Shown: positions 1-7,164 of the stretch, piece by piece | Numbering within the stretch: the stretch's first letter is position 1 | Layout: the number at the start of each line of letters is the position of its first letter | Assembly (NCBI GenBank): GCA_002418285.1 | Contig: DIDT01000026.1 | Location: forward strand, 1-15,661 | DNA length: 15,661 bases | Direction of reading: 5' to 3' | Origin: Phycisphaerales bacterium UBA5793 | GTDB lineage: Bacteria > Planctomycetota > Phycisphaerae > Phycisphaerales > UBA5793 | Notes under the pieces: model-generated | Told to the model about the DNA's origin: nothing | What the model saw: only the letters and a program-made list of their open reading frames with translations | Database searches by the model: none | Translations under genes and position numbers: made by a program

Positions 1-108
1 GGCGCGGGCGCGCTGGCCGGCATGTTCAAGACCAAGGGCTCGACGCACACGGAAAGTCCGAAGGCCAAGGCGCGCAAGAAGGGCAAAGGACGCGGCAAGC
101 GGCGCTAG
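1..108 (+). CDS. C-terminal end of an unknown protein (5' truncated by window edge)
   Basis: The first frame is open from base 1 to a TAG at 106-108 and gives the last 35 residues of a protein that begins outside the window. The visible part starts with a small Gly/Ala-rich stretch (GAGALAGMF). It ends in a strongly basic tail rich in Lys, Arg and Gly (KARKKGKGRGKRR), which could be a flexible nucleic-acid-binding or ribosome-associated tail, or a cytoplasmic tail after a membrane segment. No domain can be recognised from so little sequence. The call rests on the open frame to the edge and the biased composition, so even its being a gene is only moderately sure. Confidence 0.45.
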   Translation, partial: GAGALAGMFKTKGSTHTESPKAKARKKGKGRGKRR

Positions 109-334
109 CGAATCTGTAGATCCAAGTCGATAGTCCGAATGCAATGGATCGCTGACCAGCACGCAGTCGCGCAGCGTGCTTCCTTCGTTTTCACAATTCA
201 GCCACGCGATACAGATGCGATGACATCGGGTCAGCATCCGCTATTGTTGCGCGTTCCAGCGATCGCACTTTGGTGGATGCGCGCGAGACACCATCCCGAA
301 TACACACACCCTTGCCCTGACAGGAGATCATCTC

Positions 335-958
335 ATGAGTACATGGATCAGCAAGAACATGACCACGATGCTGGCCCTTCTGGGAATCGGCATCGGCGTG
401 TTTGCCACGGTTCAAGCCTCGGCGCTTTCCCGCAAGCCAGCCGCACCGACTGCCGTCGCCGTCGTCGATTGGATCGCGGTTACCAACAAGGTGGATGAGT
501 GGAAGGAAATGCTGGCCCAAGTCAAGAAACTCGGCGATGAATTCGATCAGCAGGACCGGGATACGCAAAAGGCGCTCAACGATCTCAATCAGAGCGTGAA
601 TGTCCTGCCCGAAGGTAGTGAGAGTCGACAACGCGAACAGGACAAGCTCAGTCTTCAAGTGGTTCAATACGAGGCATGGAAGAAATATGCGGACAACAAG
701 CTCAACACTCTTCACGCGAAGATGCAGGTCCGACTCTACAACAGGATTTCGGCTGCCGTGGGCAACGTGGCGGAGCGTGACGGCTGGCAGATCGTGTTTT
801 GGGACGATTCGCGCAGCAAGCCGGCTGACGAATCCAAATTGGAGGATGCTGCCAACCTCATGAGTCGACGCCAGGTTCTTTATTCGCAAGTCACCACCGT
901 CGATATCACCGACGAAGTCATCCTGCTCATGAACAACGAATTTCGTTCAGGTCACTGA
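335..958 (+). CDS. OmpH/Skp-like periplasmic chaperone
   Basis: This 207-residue protein looks like a member of the OmpH/Skp family, periplasmic chaperones that hold unfolded outer-membrane proteins. The N-terminus has a hydrophobic export segment (about residues 10-30, ending QASA). Next comes a beta strand, VAVVDW (41-46), at the place where the family has its 'VDxxxV' strand. A long charged, helix-forming stretch (about 50-135) would form the tentacle hairpin. The C-terminal part returns to the body domain with a 'VAERDGWQIVF' segment (145-155) and 'VDITDEVI' (189-196), both typical of the family. The ATG is preceded by AGGAG at 322-326 with an 8-nt spacer, which decides the start. It stands alone: upstream is 226 bp without a gene or a convincing promoter, and downstream lies a convergent gene 44 bp away. 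The chaperone role is inferred from family; coiled-coil proteins can mimic Skp. Confidence 0.8.
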   Translation: MSTWISKNMTTMLALLGIGIGVFATVQASALSRKPAAPTAVAVVDWIAVTNKVDEWKEMLAQVKKLGDEFDQQDRDTQKALNDLNQSVNVLPEGSESRQREQDKLSLQVVQYEAWKKYADNKLNTLHAKMQVRLYNRISAAVGNVAERDGWQIVFWDDSRSKPADESKLEDAANLMSRRQVLYSQVTTVDITDEVILLMNNEFRSGH

Positions 959-1002
959 ACGCCAAGGAAAAGCCGAACCGCGCGACCGATGTCGCATTTG
1001 CC

Positions 1003-2904
1003 TCACCTCGCGTCCGACTCGACTTTCTTTTCCGCGGCGCGATTGCGACGGCCGGCGGCGGAAAGGCTTTGCTTGAACGTATCGCGATGAATGATCCGGC
1101 GCGCGGTGTTGGCGTCGCGCGGTTCCTTGCTGTACGCCGCCAGGATATCGCGGCGCGTGACGATGCCGATGAGTTGCGCCGACCCGTCGCGGGCGATCAC
1201 CGGCAGGCGGCCGATTCTGTGATTGAGCATGTGCTCGAGCGCTTCGCGCACGGTGCAGTCTTCGTAGACGACATACGGGGGGCGCTTGACGAGCTTTTCG
1301 AGTACGCTCAGTGGGGAAACGCTTGGATCCATCAGGATGCGCCGCGTGAGGACGCCGACGATTGAGCCGTTCTTGTCAATGAGCGGAAAACCCTGGTGGC
1401 GGGCGCCCGGATCGTCGCTCGTGAGCCAGACGCGAACCTCGAGAAGCGTGTCTTCCGCCTTGAGGGTAACGACGTCTTTTGATGCGATATCGCGGACATA
1501 AATGCTGTCAAGGACGTCAGGGAGATACTCGGTGGGCACGCGAATTCCACGCCGAGCCATGCGCTCGGTCATGATGCTCTCGCGCGAGAAGAGCGCGCAG
1601 ACGAGATACGCCGCGGCACATCCGCCCAGCAGCGGTAGCAGGCTCATGGGCTGGTGCGTCGTTTCGGCGGCGAAGACCACACTGGCCAGTAGGGCGCGCG
1701 AAGCGCCGGCAAAGACGGCGGCCATGCCGACGAGCGCCGCGACGTGGATGTCCACCTGTGAATCGGGGAAGGCGTTGCCAATGACGGTGCCCAGAACGAG
1801 GCCGAGTCCGCCGCCGATGGTAAACAAAGGCGCCAGCGTGCCACCCGAGGTTCCGCTGCCCAGAGAAATCGCCCATGACACAAACTTGGCGACGCAAAGA
1901 ATGAGTACGGGGCCGATTGCCATCTTGGCCGAGAGCGCGTTGCTGATGTTGTCATAACCGACACCGAATGTGTGCGGCTGGAAGTAACCGATGACGCCCA
2001 CGGCAACGGCGCCGATCGCCGGCCACCACATCCAGTGGATCGGTGTACGTTTGAAAGCATCTTCGACGGCGTAAATGCTCCAGGTCAGCACCAGCGCGAC
2101 AAAGCCCATCAGGCAACCGATGAGAATGTACATCGCCTGGCCGGGAAGTGTCGGAGCGGTGATGAGCGGCATGGCGAACATCGGATCGGGACCGACGATC
2201 ACTTCGCGCAGGCCCGCGGCCGTGGCGGTGGCAAACGCAACCGGCACAAGCGAGCGGACGCGATACTCAAAGAGCAGCAGTTCGACGGCAAGCAAGATCG
2301 AGGCCAGCGGGCAACCGAACGTGGCGGACATGCCTGCGGCGGCTCCGGCGGCGAGGAGTGTCTTGCGTTCCGCGTCAGTCGTCTTGAGGATCTGGCCGAA
2401 CAACGACCCGAGCGCGCCACCCGAAGCAATGATCGGCCCCTCGGCGCCGAAGGGGCCGCCGGTGCCGATGGCGATCGCAGCCGAAACGGGTTTGAGCAGC
2501 GAGACGCGTGCCGGGATAACGCTCTGTTTGGTCAACACGCCTTCCATGACTTCGGGGATACCGTGCCCGCGAATCGCTGCCGAGCCGTAGCGGGCCATGA
2601 GACCGACGATGATCGCTCCGCCGATGGGCACGACGATGACCCACAGCCCGAGGTGATGTTCCGCCGGCGAAGCGAACTCGCCGGAGAAGCGGCCGAAAAA
2701 GGCGAGATTGGTCACCGCGTCAATCAGCCAGATGAGCGCTTGGGCGCAGACAGTGCCAGCGAGCCCCAGCACCGCGGCCAAGGCGCAGATATAGACGGTG
2801 CGGCCGTCGACGCGCGGCGCGGCTGGCGGCAACTGGTCGGCTCCCAGCGAATGTGAGAGCGACGGTGAAACAGGCAAGCCATCGGACACCATCGATTCGG
2901 CCAT
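1003..2904 (-). CDS. CLC-family anion channel/transporter with C-terminal CBS pair
   Basis: A 633-residue membrane protein of the CLC family, which moves chloride or related anions across the inner membrane as a channel or proton antiporter. Many hydrophobic helices span about 36-440. The three anion-pathway motifs are readable: GHGIP (113-117), GAEGP with the gating glutamate Glu155 (153-157), and GSGTSGG (349-355). Two CBS motifs follow (about 466-525 and 538-592), with typical ends such as GVLTRR and GIVTRRD; CBS pairs usually bind adenine nucleotides and regulate gating. By hand alignment to the E. coli protein, the pore Ser is His114, the internal proton glutamate is Leu209 and the central Tyr is Met445. 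The frame stays open far upstream (to 3615), but that part is antisense to the protease gene. I chose the ATG at 2904 (MAESM); 2892 is also possible. Only a weak GGAAG lies upstream of it. Confidence 0.93.
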   Translation of the reverse strand: MAESMVSDGLPVSPSLSHSLGADQLPPAAPRVDGRTVYICALAAVLGLAGTVCAQALIWLIDAVTNLAFFGRFSGEFASPAEHHLGLWVIVVPIGGAIIVGLMARYGSAAIRGHGIPEVMEGVLTKQSVIPARVSLLKPVSAAIAIGTGGPFGAEGPIIASGGALGSLFGQILKTTDAERKTLLAAGAAAGMSATFGCPLASILLAVELLLFEYRVRSLVPVAFATATAAGLREVIVGPDPMFAMPLITAPTLPGQAMYILIGCLMGFVALVLTWSIYAVEDAFKRTPIHWMWWPAIGAVAVGVIGYFQPHTFGVGYDNISNALSAKMAIGPVLILCVAKFVSWAISLGSGTSGGTLAPLFTIGGGLGLVLGTVIGNAFPDSQVDIHVAALVGMAAVFAGASRALLASVVFAAETTHQPMSLLPLLGGCAAAYLVCALFSRESIMTERMARRGIRVPTEYLPDVLDSIYVRDIASKDVVTLKAEDTLLEVRVWLTSDDPGARHQGFPLIDKNGSIVGVLTRRILMDPSVSPLSVLEKLVKRPPYVVYEDCTVREALEHMLNHRIGRLPVIARDGSAQLIGIVTRRDILAAYSKEPRDANTARRIIHRDTFKQSLSAAGRRNRAAEKKVESDAR

Positions 2905-2971
2905 GGGTGGCTTCCGTCCGTGGACAGGCGAGTGAGCGCGGACGATCGTGGCCGCACCGGCAAACAGGTGC

Positions 2972-3000
2972 ATTCTATAGTGTCGTGCGCCGCATGTCCG
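2972..3000 (-). promoter_or_regulatory. Candidate sigma70-like promoter for the CLC gene
   Basis: Read on the - strand, CGGACA (3000-2995, 4 of 6 to TTGACA) is followed by a 17-bp spacer and TAGAAT (2977-2972, 5 of 6 to TATAAT). Transcription would start near 2965, giving a leader of about 60 nt before the ATG at 2904. This is the only AT-rich spot in the 189-bp divergent spacer. I see no equally good element for the + strand protease gene. Planctomycete promoters are poorly characterised, so this is a consensus match only. Confidence 0.35.
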
Positions 3001-3093
3001 GAGCGGCCCGTTTGTTGGCGAAGATCGCTGCGGCGCGCATGCGGCGCATCGGTGCCCAGATTCCTCCGCACTTTGGGACAGGGAGCGCCGTAC

Positions 3094-3918
3094 ATGACCG
3101 ATCAGGACCCGCCGCCCCCCGTGCCGCTTCCGCCGCCGATCGTTCCCGGCATCGAACTGAATCTCGAACCACCGCCCGCGCTGCCAGCACCACGAACCCG
3201 GATCTGGTTGCGCCGTGATGTGATCGAAATGTTCGTCGTGTTTGTCATTGCCGTCATGCCGCCATTGCTTGACGGGCTGGTGTACTACGCCACCACGGCG
3301 CCGCCGGGTGGGGAGTATTTCCGCGACCCGCTCCTGCACCTGCGTCTCGTCCAGCGGTCGATTATCGTCTCGGTGCCAGTGCTGTATCTGATGTGGCGCA
3401 GTCGGATGGGCTGGGTGTTCTTCGGGCTTGGCGACCGGCCGCGCGTGCTGGACGCGTTGATTGGCGTTGGCGTGCTTCTCTTTGACTACGCGATCTGGTA
3501 CGCCATTCAGTTTGAGATGCGATGGGTACTCGCCTGGCAACCCGTGGCGCTTGCTCCCCGTCCGCCCGTACTGCCGATTGCCGGTGGAGTGATGGCCTCG
3601 GTCTCGCCGGCGCACGGCCTGTGGTGGATCGGGCCGATGGTGCTGGGCGCGGCGTTCAACGGGTTTGCCGAGGAGATCGTGATGCGAGCCTATTTCATCC
3701 CACGACTCGAGCGTGCGATGAAGTCGACCCTATGGGCGGTGGCGCTGACGTCGCTGGCTTTCGGAGCGTATCACCTCTACCAGGGTGTCTGGGCGGCGCT
3801 GTTCGGTGTGATCACAGGCGTGATACTCGGATTCGTATTCGTGCAGACCCGCCGATTGTGGCCGGTGTTCTTCGCGCACATGCTCATGGACATCGCGCCG
3901 TTCCTGCTCGGGGCCTGA
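3094..3918 (+). CDS. CPBP-family (CAAX/Abi-type) intramembrane metalloprotease
   Basis: A 274-residue multi-span membrane protein with all three signature motifs of the CPBP (CAAX prenyl protease / Abi, Rce1-like) family. These are EExxxR (Glu193, Glu194, Arg198), FxxxH (Phe223-His227) and HxxxD (His262-Asp266). Together they form the metal-binding active site that cleaves substrates within or near the membrane. About 35 Pro-rich residues precede the first span (PPPPVPLPPP at 6-15), an unusual N-terminal tail. The frame is open from 2920, but the ATG at 3094 has GGGAG (3081-3085) 8 nt upstream, and the upstream part is low-complexity antisense-like sequence. The next gene starts 36 bp after the stop, so the two are probably co-transcribed. 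Bacterial members act in bacteriocin immunity, peptide processing and membrane-protein turnover; the substrate here is unknown. Processing of the neighbouring membrane kinase is a possibility, not shown. Confidence 0.9.
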   Translation: MTDQDPPPPVPLPPPIVPGIELNLEPPPALPAPRTRIWLRRDVIEMFVVFVIAVMPPLLDGLVYYATTAPPGGEYFRDPLLHLRLVQRSIIVSVPVLYLMWRSRMGWVFFGLGDRPRVLDALIGVGVLLFDYAIWYAIQFEMRWVLAWQPVALAPRPPVLPIAGGVMASVSPAHGLWWIGPMVLGAAFNGFAEEIVMRAYFIPRLERAMKSTLWAVALTSLAFGAYHLYQGVWAALFGVITGVILGFVFVQTRRLWPVFFAHMLMDIAPFLLGA

Positions 3919-3954
3919 TCGCCCTCGCGACTCGTTGCCCGATATCATGTCGCC

Positions 3955-6900
3955 GTGGCCACCGACATCGGATCAACGACCTCAGCGCCGCGACAGATGG
4001 TGCTGCTCTTTACCGACATCGTCGCTTCGGTGGCGATGAAGCGGCGACTGGGCGATGCCGGCTATCTCGACCTGCTCACGCGGCACAACGCGTTTTTCAC
4101 CCAGGCGATGAAGATTGCGCCAGGCGGAGCGATCGTCAAGAACACGGGCGACGGGTTTCTCGCGCGGTTTGACACGCCGGCGGACGCGGTTCGCGTCGCG
4201 CTCGCCTTTCAATCCGCCCTGCATCATTCATCATGGCCCGACGAGCCCGTGCGTGTGCGCATCGCCATCCACGCCGGTACCGCGATCGAGCTGTCTGACG
4301 CCGCGGGACAGGCGGATATCTCCGGATTCGCCGTCGATCTTGCGGCACGCGTGACGAAGCTCGCTTTGCCGGGCCAGATACTCCTCACGCGGCAGTGCTT
4401 CAACGACGCGCGACAGTATGTGCGCGAGCATCCCGCGTGCGAACCCGGCCGCGAGCCGCCGACGCTGCACTGGCTCGCCCATGGCCCGTACATCCTCAAG
4501 GGGAATGAGGACGAGCCATTGGAAGTTTTCGAGGTTGGCGCATCTAGCATCGCGCCGCTCGATCCGCCGCCGGACTCGGAAGGCGCCAGGCGCTCCGTGC
4601 CCGCCGGCGATGAAGAGATGTACGGCTGGCGGCCGGCGCCGGGCCTGCAGGTGCCTCGATACGAAGGCTGGACGCTTCAGCGCCGGCTTGGCGCCGGTGG
4701 CTACGGCGAAGTTTGGCTGGCTGAAAATCGGCGCATGCGCGAGCAGCGCGTCTTCAAATTCTGCTTCGACGCGGATCGACTGCGCTCATTCAAGCGCGAA
4801 CTGACGCTCTTTCGCCTGCTGCGCGAAGCGTTGGGGGATCGGCGCGACATCGCGCGGCTGTACAATGTGAATCTCGAACGGCCGCCGTTCTACCTGGAGA
4901 GCGAGTATTCGCCGCTGGGTGACCTCTACCAGTGGGCGGGTCACCAGGGAGGCATCGCGGAAGTTCCCGTCGCGACTCGCTTCGATCTGCTGGCGCGCAT
5001 CGCCGAGGGCGTATCGGCCGCGCACAGCATCGGCGTGCTGCACAAGGATCTCAAACCCAACAACGTCCTCATCGAGCAAAGCGAAGACGGCTCGCCGAGA
5101 CCCAAGATCACTGACTTCGGCGTCGGTGTGCTGGCTGACCGATCGCAATTGCAGGGCCGCAACATCACCATCGGCGGCTTCACCGTCACGCAGATGACGC
5201 AGAACGACTCGAGCCGCACCGGCTCGCCGATGTACATGCCGCCGGAAACGCTTGGCCGCATGACGCCGGATGCGCAGGGAGGCAAGCCGACGCCGTTCAC
5301 CGCACAGGGCGACGTGTACGCACTGGGCGTGATGCTCTACCAGATGACCATCGGTGATTTCGATCGGCCTCTGGCGCAGGGCTGGGAGCGCGATCTTGAC
5401 AGTTCGGTGGAAGATCCCGTGCGGCGCGAGGTGCTGCGCGATGACATTGCCCACATGGTTGATGGCGATCCGAAGCATCGTCTCACGTCGGCCGGTGAAG
5501 TGGCGGCGCGCGTGCACTCGCTTGATCAGCGCTGTGCCCAGCTCCGCGCCGAGCAGGATGAGCACGCGGCACGACAACGGGCCGAAGCTCAGGCACGGCT
5601 GGCTGAAAGCAAGCGGCAGAATACGCGGCGCATTGCCATCGCTTCGACGCTCGTGCTCGTCGTCTTGCTGACCATCACCGCGTGGTTCCTCTGGCGCGAG
5701 CGAGGCTTGCGCCAGCTCGCCGACCAACGTGAAGAAGAGACCGAACGAATCGCCGCGTTTCAGGCGGAGATGCTCAGCGACATCGATCTGGCGGCAATGG
5801 GAGGCCGGCTGCGCCGCGGAGTGTTTGACGAGCGGCTGGCAATTGTTCAGAAGCGAGGGGCGGATGCGGAGGCGATGGAAGCCGCGCGAACGGCGCTCGA
5901 TGCAGCCCTTGAAGGCATCAACTTTACCGACCTGGCGCTTGCCACACTTGACGAGACGCTATTCGATCGCGCGCTGAAGGCGATCGACGAACAGTTCGCC
6001 CCGCAGCCGCTTGTTCAGGCTCGCCTGCTCAACACGATCGCGTACACGATGATGAACCTCGGCCTGATCGATCGCGCCATGCCACCGCAGCAGCGGGCGC
6101 TGGACATTCGCAAGCGGGTGCTCGGCGAAGACGATCCCGCCACGCTGCTCTCCATGAACAACATGGCGCTGCTGCTCCAGGAGCAGGGCCGCCTGGAAGA
6201 CGCCGAACCCTATTGCCGCGCCGCGCTGGACGGTCGACGTCGCGTGCTTGGCGACGACCATCCTGACACGATTACGTCGATCAACAACATGGGTTACCTG
6301 CTTCTGGCCAAGGGCGAGTTTGCTGAGGCGGAGCCGTATTACGAGGAAGCCATCGAGCGATCACGTCGCGCACTGGGCGAGGAAGATCCGGAGACGATGA
6401 CGGCGATTGCCAACATGGGCTACCTGCGGCAGATGCAGGATCGCCTCGACGAAGCCGAGCCGTATTACCGCGAATCGCTCGATAGGCGCCGCCGCGTTCT
6501 AGGCAACGAACATCGCGACACGTTGCAGTCGCTCAACAACATGGCGGGGCTGCTGATGGCGCAGGGCAAGATCACCGAAGCCGAGCCGCTGGCGCGAGAG
6601 GCCCTGGCGGGCTACCGCAAGGCGTTCGGCAATGATCACCCCGACACGTTGACGCTGATCAACAACATTGCCGGCCTTCTCGATGCGCAAGGCAAACTCG
6701 AAGAAGCCGAGCCGCTGCTGCGCGAATCACTCGAAGGGCGGCGCCGCGTGCTGGGCAATGACCACCCTGCAACGATCAGCGTCATGAGCAATCTGAGCGG
6801 CGTGTTGCGCGAACTTGGTCAACTCGACGAGGCCGAGCGGCTTGGCGCCGAGGCCGTTGCCCGCGCCCGCACCACGTTGCCGCCGGGCCACTGGTACACC

Positions 6901-7164
6901 GGAGTGTTTCTTTCGCACTACGGTGGCGTACTGATGAAGATGCAGCGATTCGCGGATGCTGAACCCGTGCTGCTCGAAGCCTACGACATCGTCAGCACGG
7001 CGATGGGCGAATCGCATCAGCGCACGACCGACATCGTTCACCTGATCGAAGAGTGCTACAAGCAGTGGGACGCGGCTGAGCCGGGGCAGGGCTACGACGG
7101 CAAGGCGGCGCAGTGGCGAGCCAAACTCGAACCACCCGAACCAACGGAAGCAGAGCAGCCGTGA
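3955..7164 (+). CDS. Class III nucleotide cyclase - Ser/Thr kinase - TM - TPR fusion protein
   Basis: A 1069-residue signalling protein with four modules. Residues 14-195 are a class III cyclase domain: metal Asp21 and Asp66, purine-selecting Lys62 and Asp121, and Arg132; the usual catalytic Asn is Asp128. Residues 238-525 are a Hanks-type Ser/Thr kinase. It has a glycine loop GAGGYGEV (246-253), Lys268, Glu282, HKDLKPNN (363-370) in place of HRD, DFG (387-389), a Thr/Ser-rich activation loop, PPE (429-431) and Asp453. An Ala/Glu/Arg-rich helical linker (530-555) leads to one membrane span (about 559-579). Eight exact 42-residue kinesin-light-chain-type TPRs (693-1028) follow. Cyclase and kinase should be cytoplasmic, with the TPRs across the membrane if the span is real. 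The start is a GTG with no visible Shine-Dalgarno; an ATG at 3947 is out of frame. The stop overlaps the next start. Domain calls are firm; cyclase activity and product are unproven. Confidence 0.93.
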   Translation: MATDIGSTTSAPRQMVLLFTDIVASVAMKRRLGDAGYLDLLTRHNAFFTQAMKIAPGGAIVKNTGDGFLARFDTPADAVRVALAFQSALHHSSWPDEPVRVRIAIHAGTAIELSDAAGQADISGFAVDLAARVTKLALPGQILLTRQCFNDARQYVREHPACEPGREPPTLHWLAHGPYILKGNEDEPLEVFEVGASSIAPLDPPPDSEGARRSVPAGDEEMYGWRPAPGLQVPRYEGWTLQRRLGAGGYGEVWLAENRRMREQRVFKFCFDADRLRSFKRELTLFRLLREALGDRRDIARLYNVNLERPPFYLESEYSPLGDLYQWAGHQGGIAEVPVATRFDLLARIAEGVSAAHSIGVLHKDLKPNNVLIEQSEDGSPRPKITDFGVGVLADRSQLQGRNITIGGFTVTQMTQNDSSRTGSPMYMPPETLGRMTPDAQGGKPTPFTAQGDVYALGVMLYQMTIGDFDRPLAQGWERDLDSSVEDPVRREVLRDDIAHMVDGDPKHRLTSAGEVAARVHSLDQRCAQLRAEQDEHAARQRAEAQARLAESKRQNTRRIAIASTLVLVVLLTITAWFLWRERGLRQLADQREEETERIAAFQAEMLSDIDLAAMGGRLRRGVFDERLAIVQKRGADAEAMEAARTALDAALEGINFTDLALATLDETLFDRALKAIDEQFAPQPLVQARLLNTIAYTMMNLGLIDRAMPPQQRALDIRKRVLGEDDPATLLSMNNMALLLQEQGRLEDAEPYCRAALDGRRRVLGDDHPDTITSINNMGYLLLAKGEFAEAEPYYEEAIERSRRALGEEDPETMTAIANMGYLRQMQDRLDEAEPYYRESLDRRRRVLGNEHRDTLQSLNNMAGLLMAQGKITEAEPLAREALAGYRKAFGNDHPDTLTLINNIAGLLDAQGKLEEAEPLLRESLEGRRRVLGNDHPATISVMSNLSGVLRELGQLDEAERLGAEAVARARTTLPPGHWYTGVFLSHYGGVLMKMQRFADAEPVLLEAYDIVSTAMGESHQRTTDIVHLIEECYKQWDAAEPGQGYDGKAAQWRAKLEPPEPTEAEQP
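6031..7038 (+). repeat. Eight in-frame 126-bp TPR-coding repeats
   Basis: Within the kinase-cyclase gene, eight consecutive 42-codon units begin at 6031 and end at 7038 with no insertion or deletion between them. The protein pattern is NNM..LL...G...EAEP......L..RRRVLG.DHP.T, the TPR_10/TPR_12 (kinesin light chain) type. Units 2 to 6 are most alike; units 1, 7 and 8 are more divergent. DNA identity between units is clearly lower than protein similarity, so these look like old, selected repeats and not recent amplification. Confidence 0.85.

Noticed and set aside
188..215. TTTTCA and TACAGA spaced by 16 bp as a promoter for the OmpH-like gene
   Set aside because: Matches are 4 of 6 and 3 of 6 with short spacing and a leader of more than 100 nt. 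This is no better than chance.
982..995. Possible terminator hairpin GCGAC-CGAT-GTCGC between the two convergent genes
   Set aside because: The stem is only 5 bp and is followed by ATTTG, with no T-run on either strand. It is too weak to call as an intrinsic terminator.
1972..2856. 294-codon open frame on the + strand
   Set aside because: It is antisense to the CLC membrane domain. Its translation is Asp/Arg/Gly-rich and typical of a shadow frame.
2905..3615. Upstream extension of the CLC reading frame to a total of 870 residues
   Set aside because: The added part is Arg/His-rich, has no hydrophobic helices and lies antisense to the CPBP protease gene, which has all its catalytic motifs. 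The CLC protein starts naturally at 2904.
4786..5727. 313-codon open frame on the - strand
   Set aside because: It is antisense to the kinase domain with its conserved motifs. Its translation is Arg/His-rich and without domain features.
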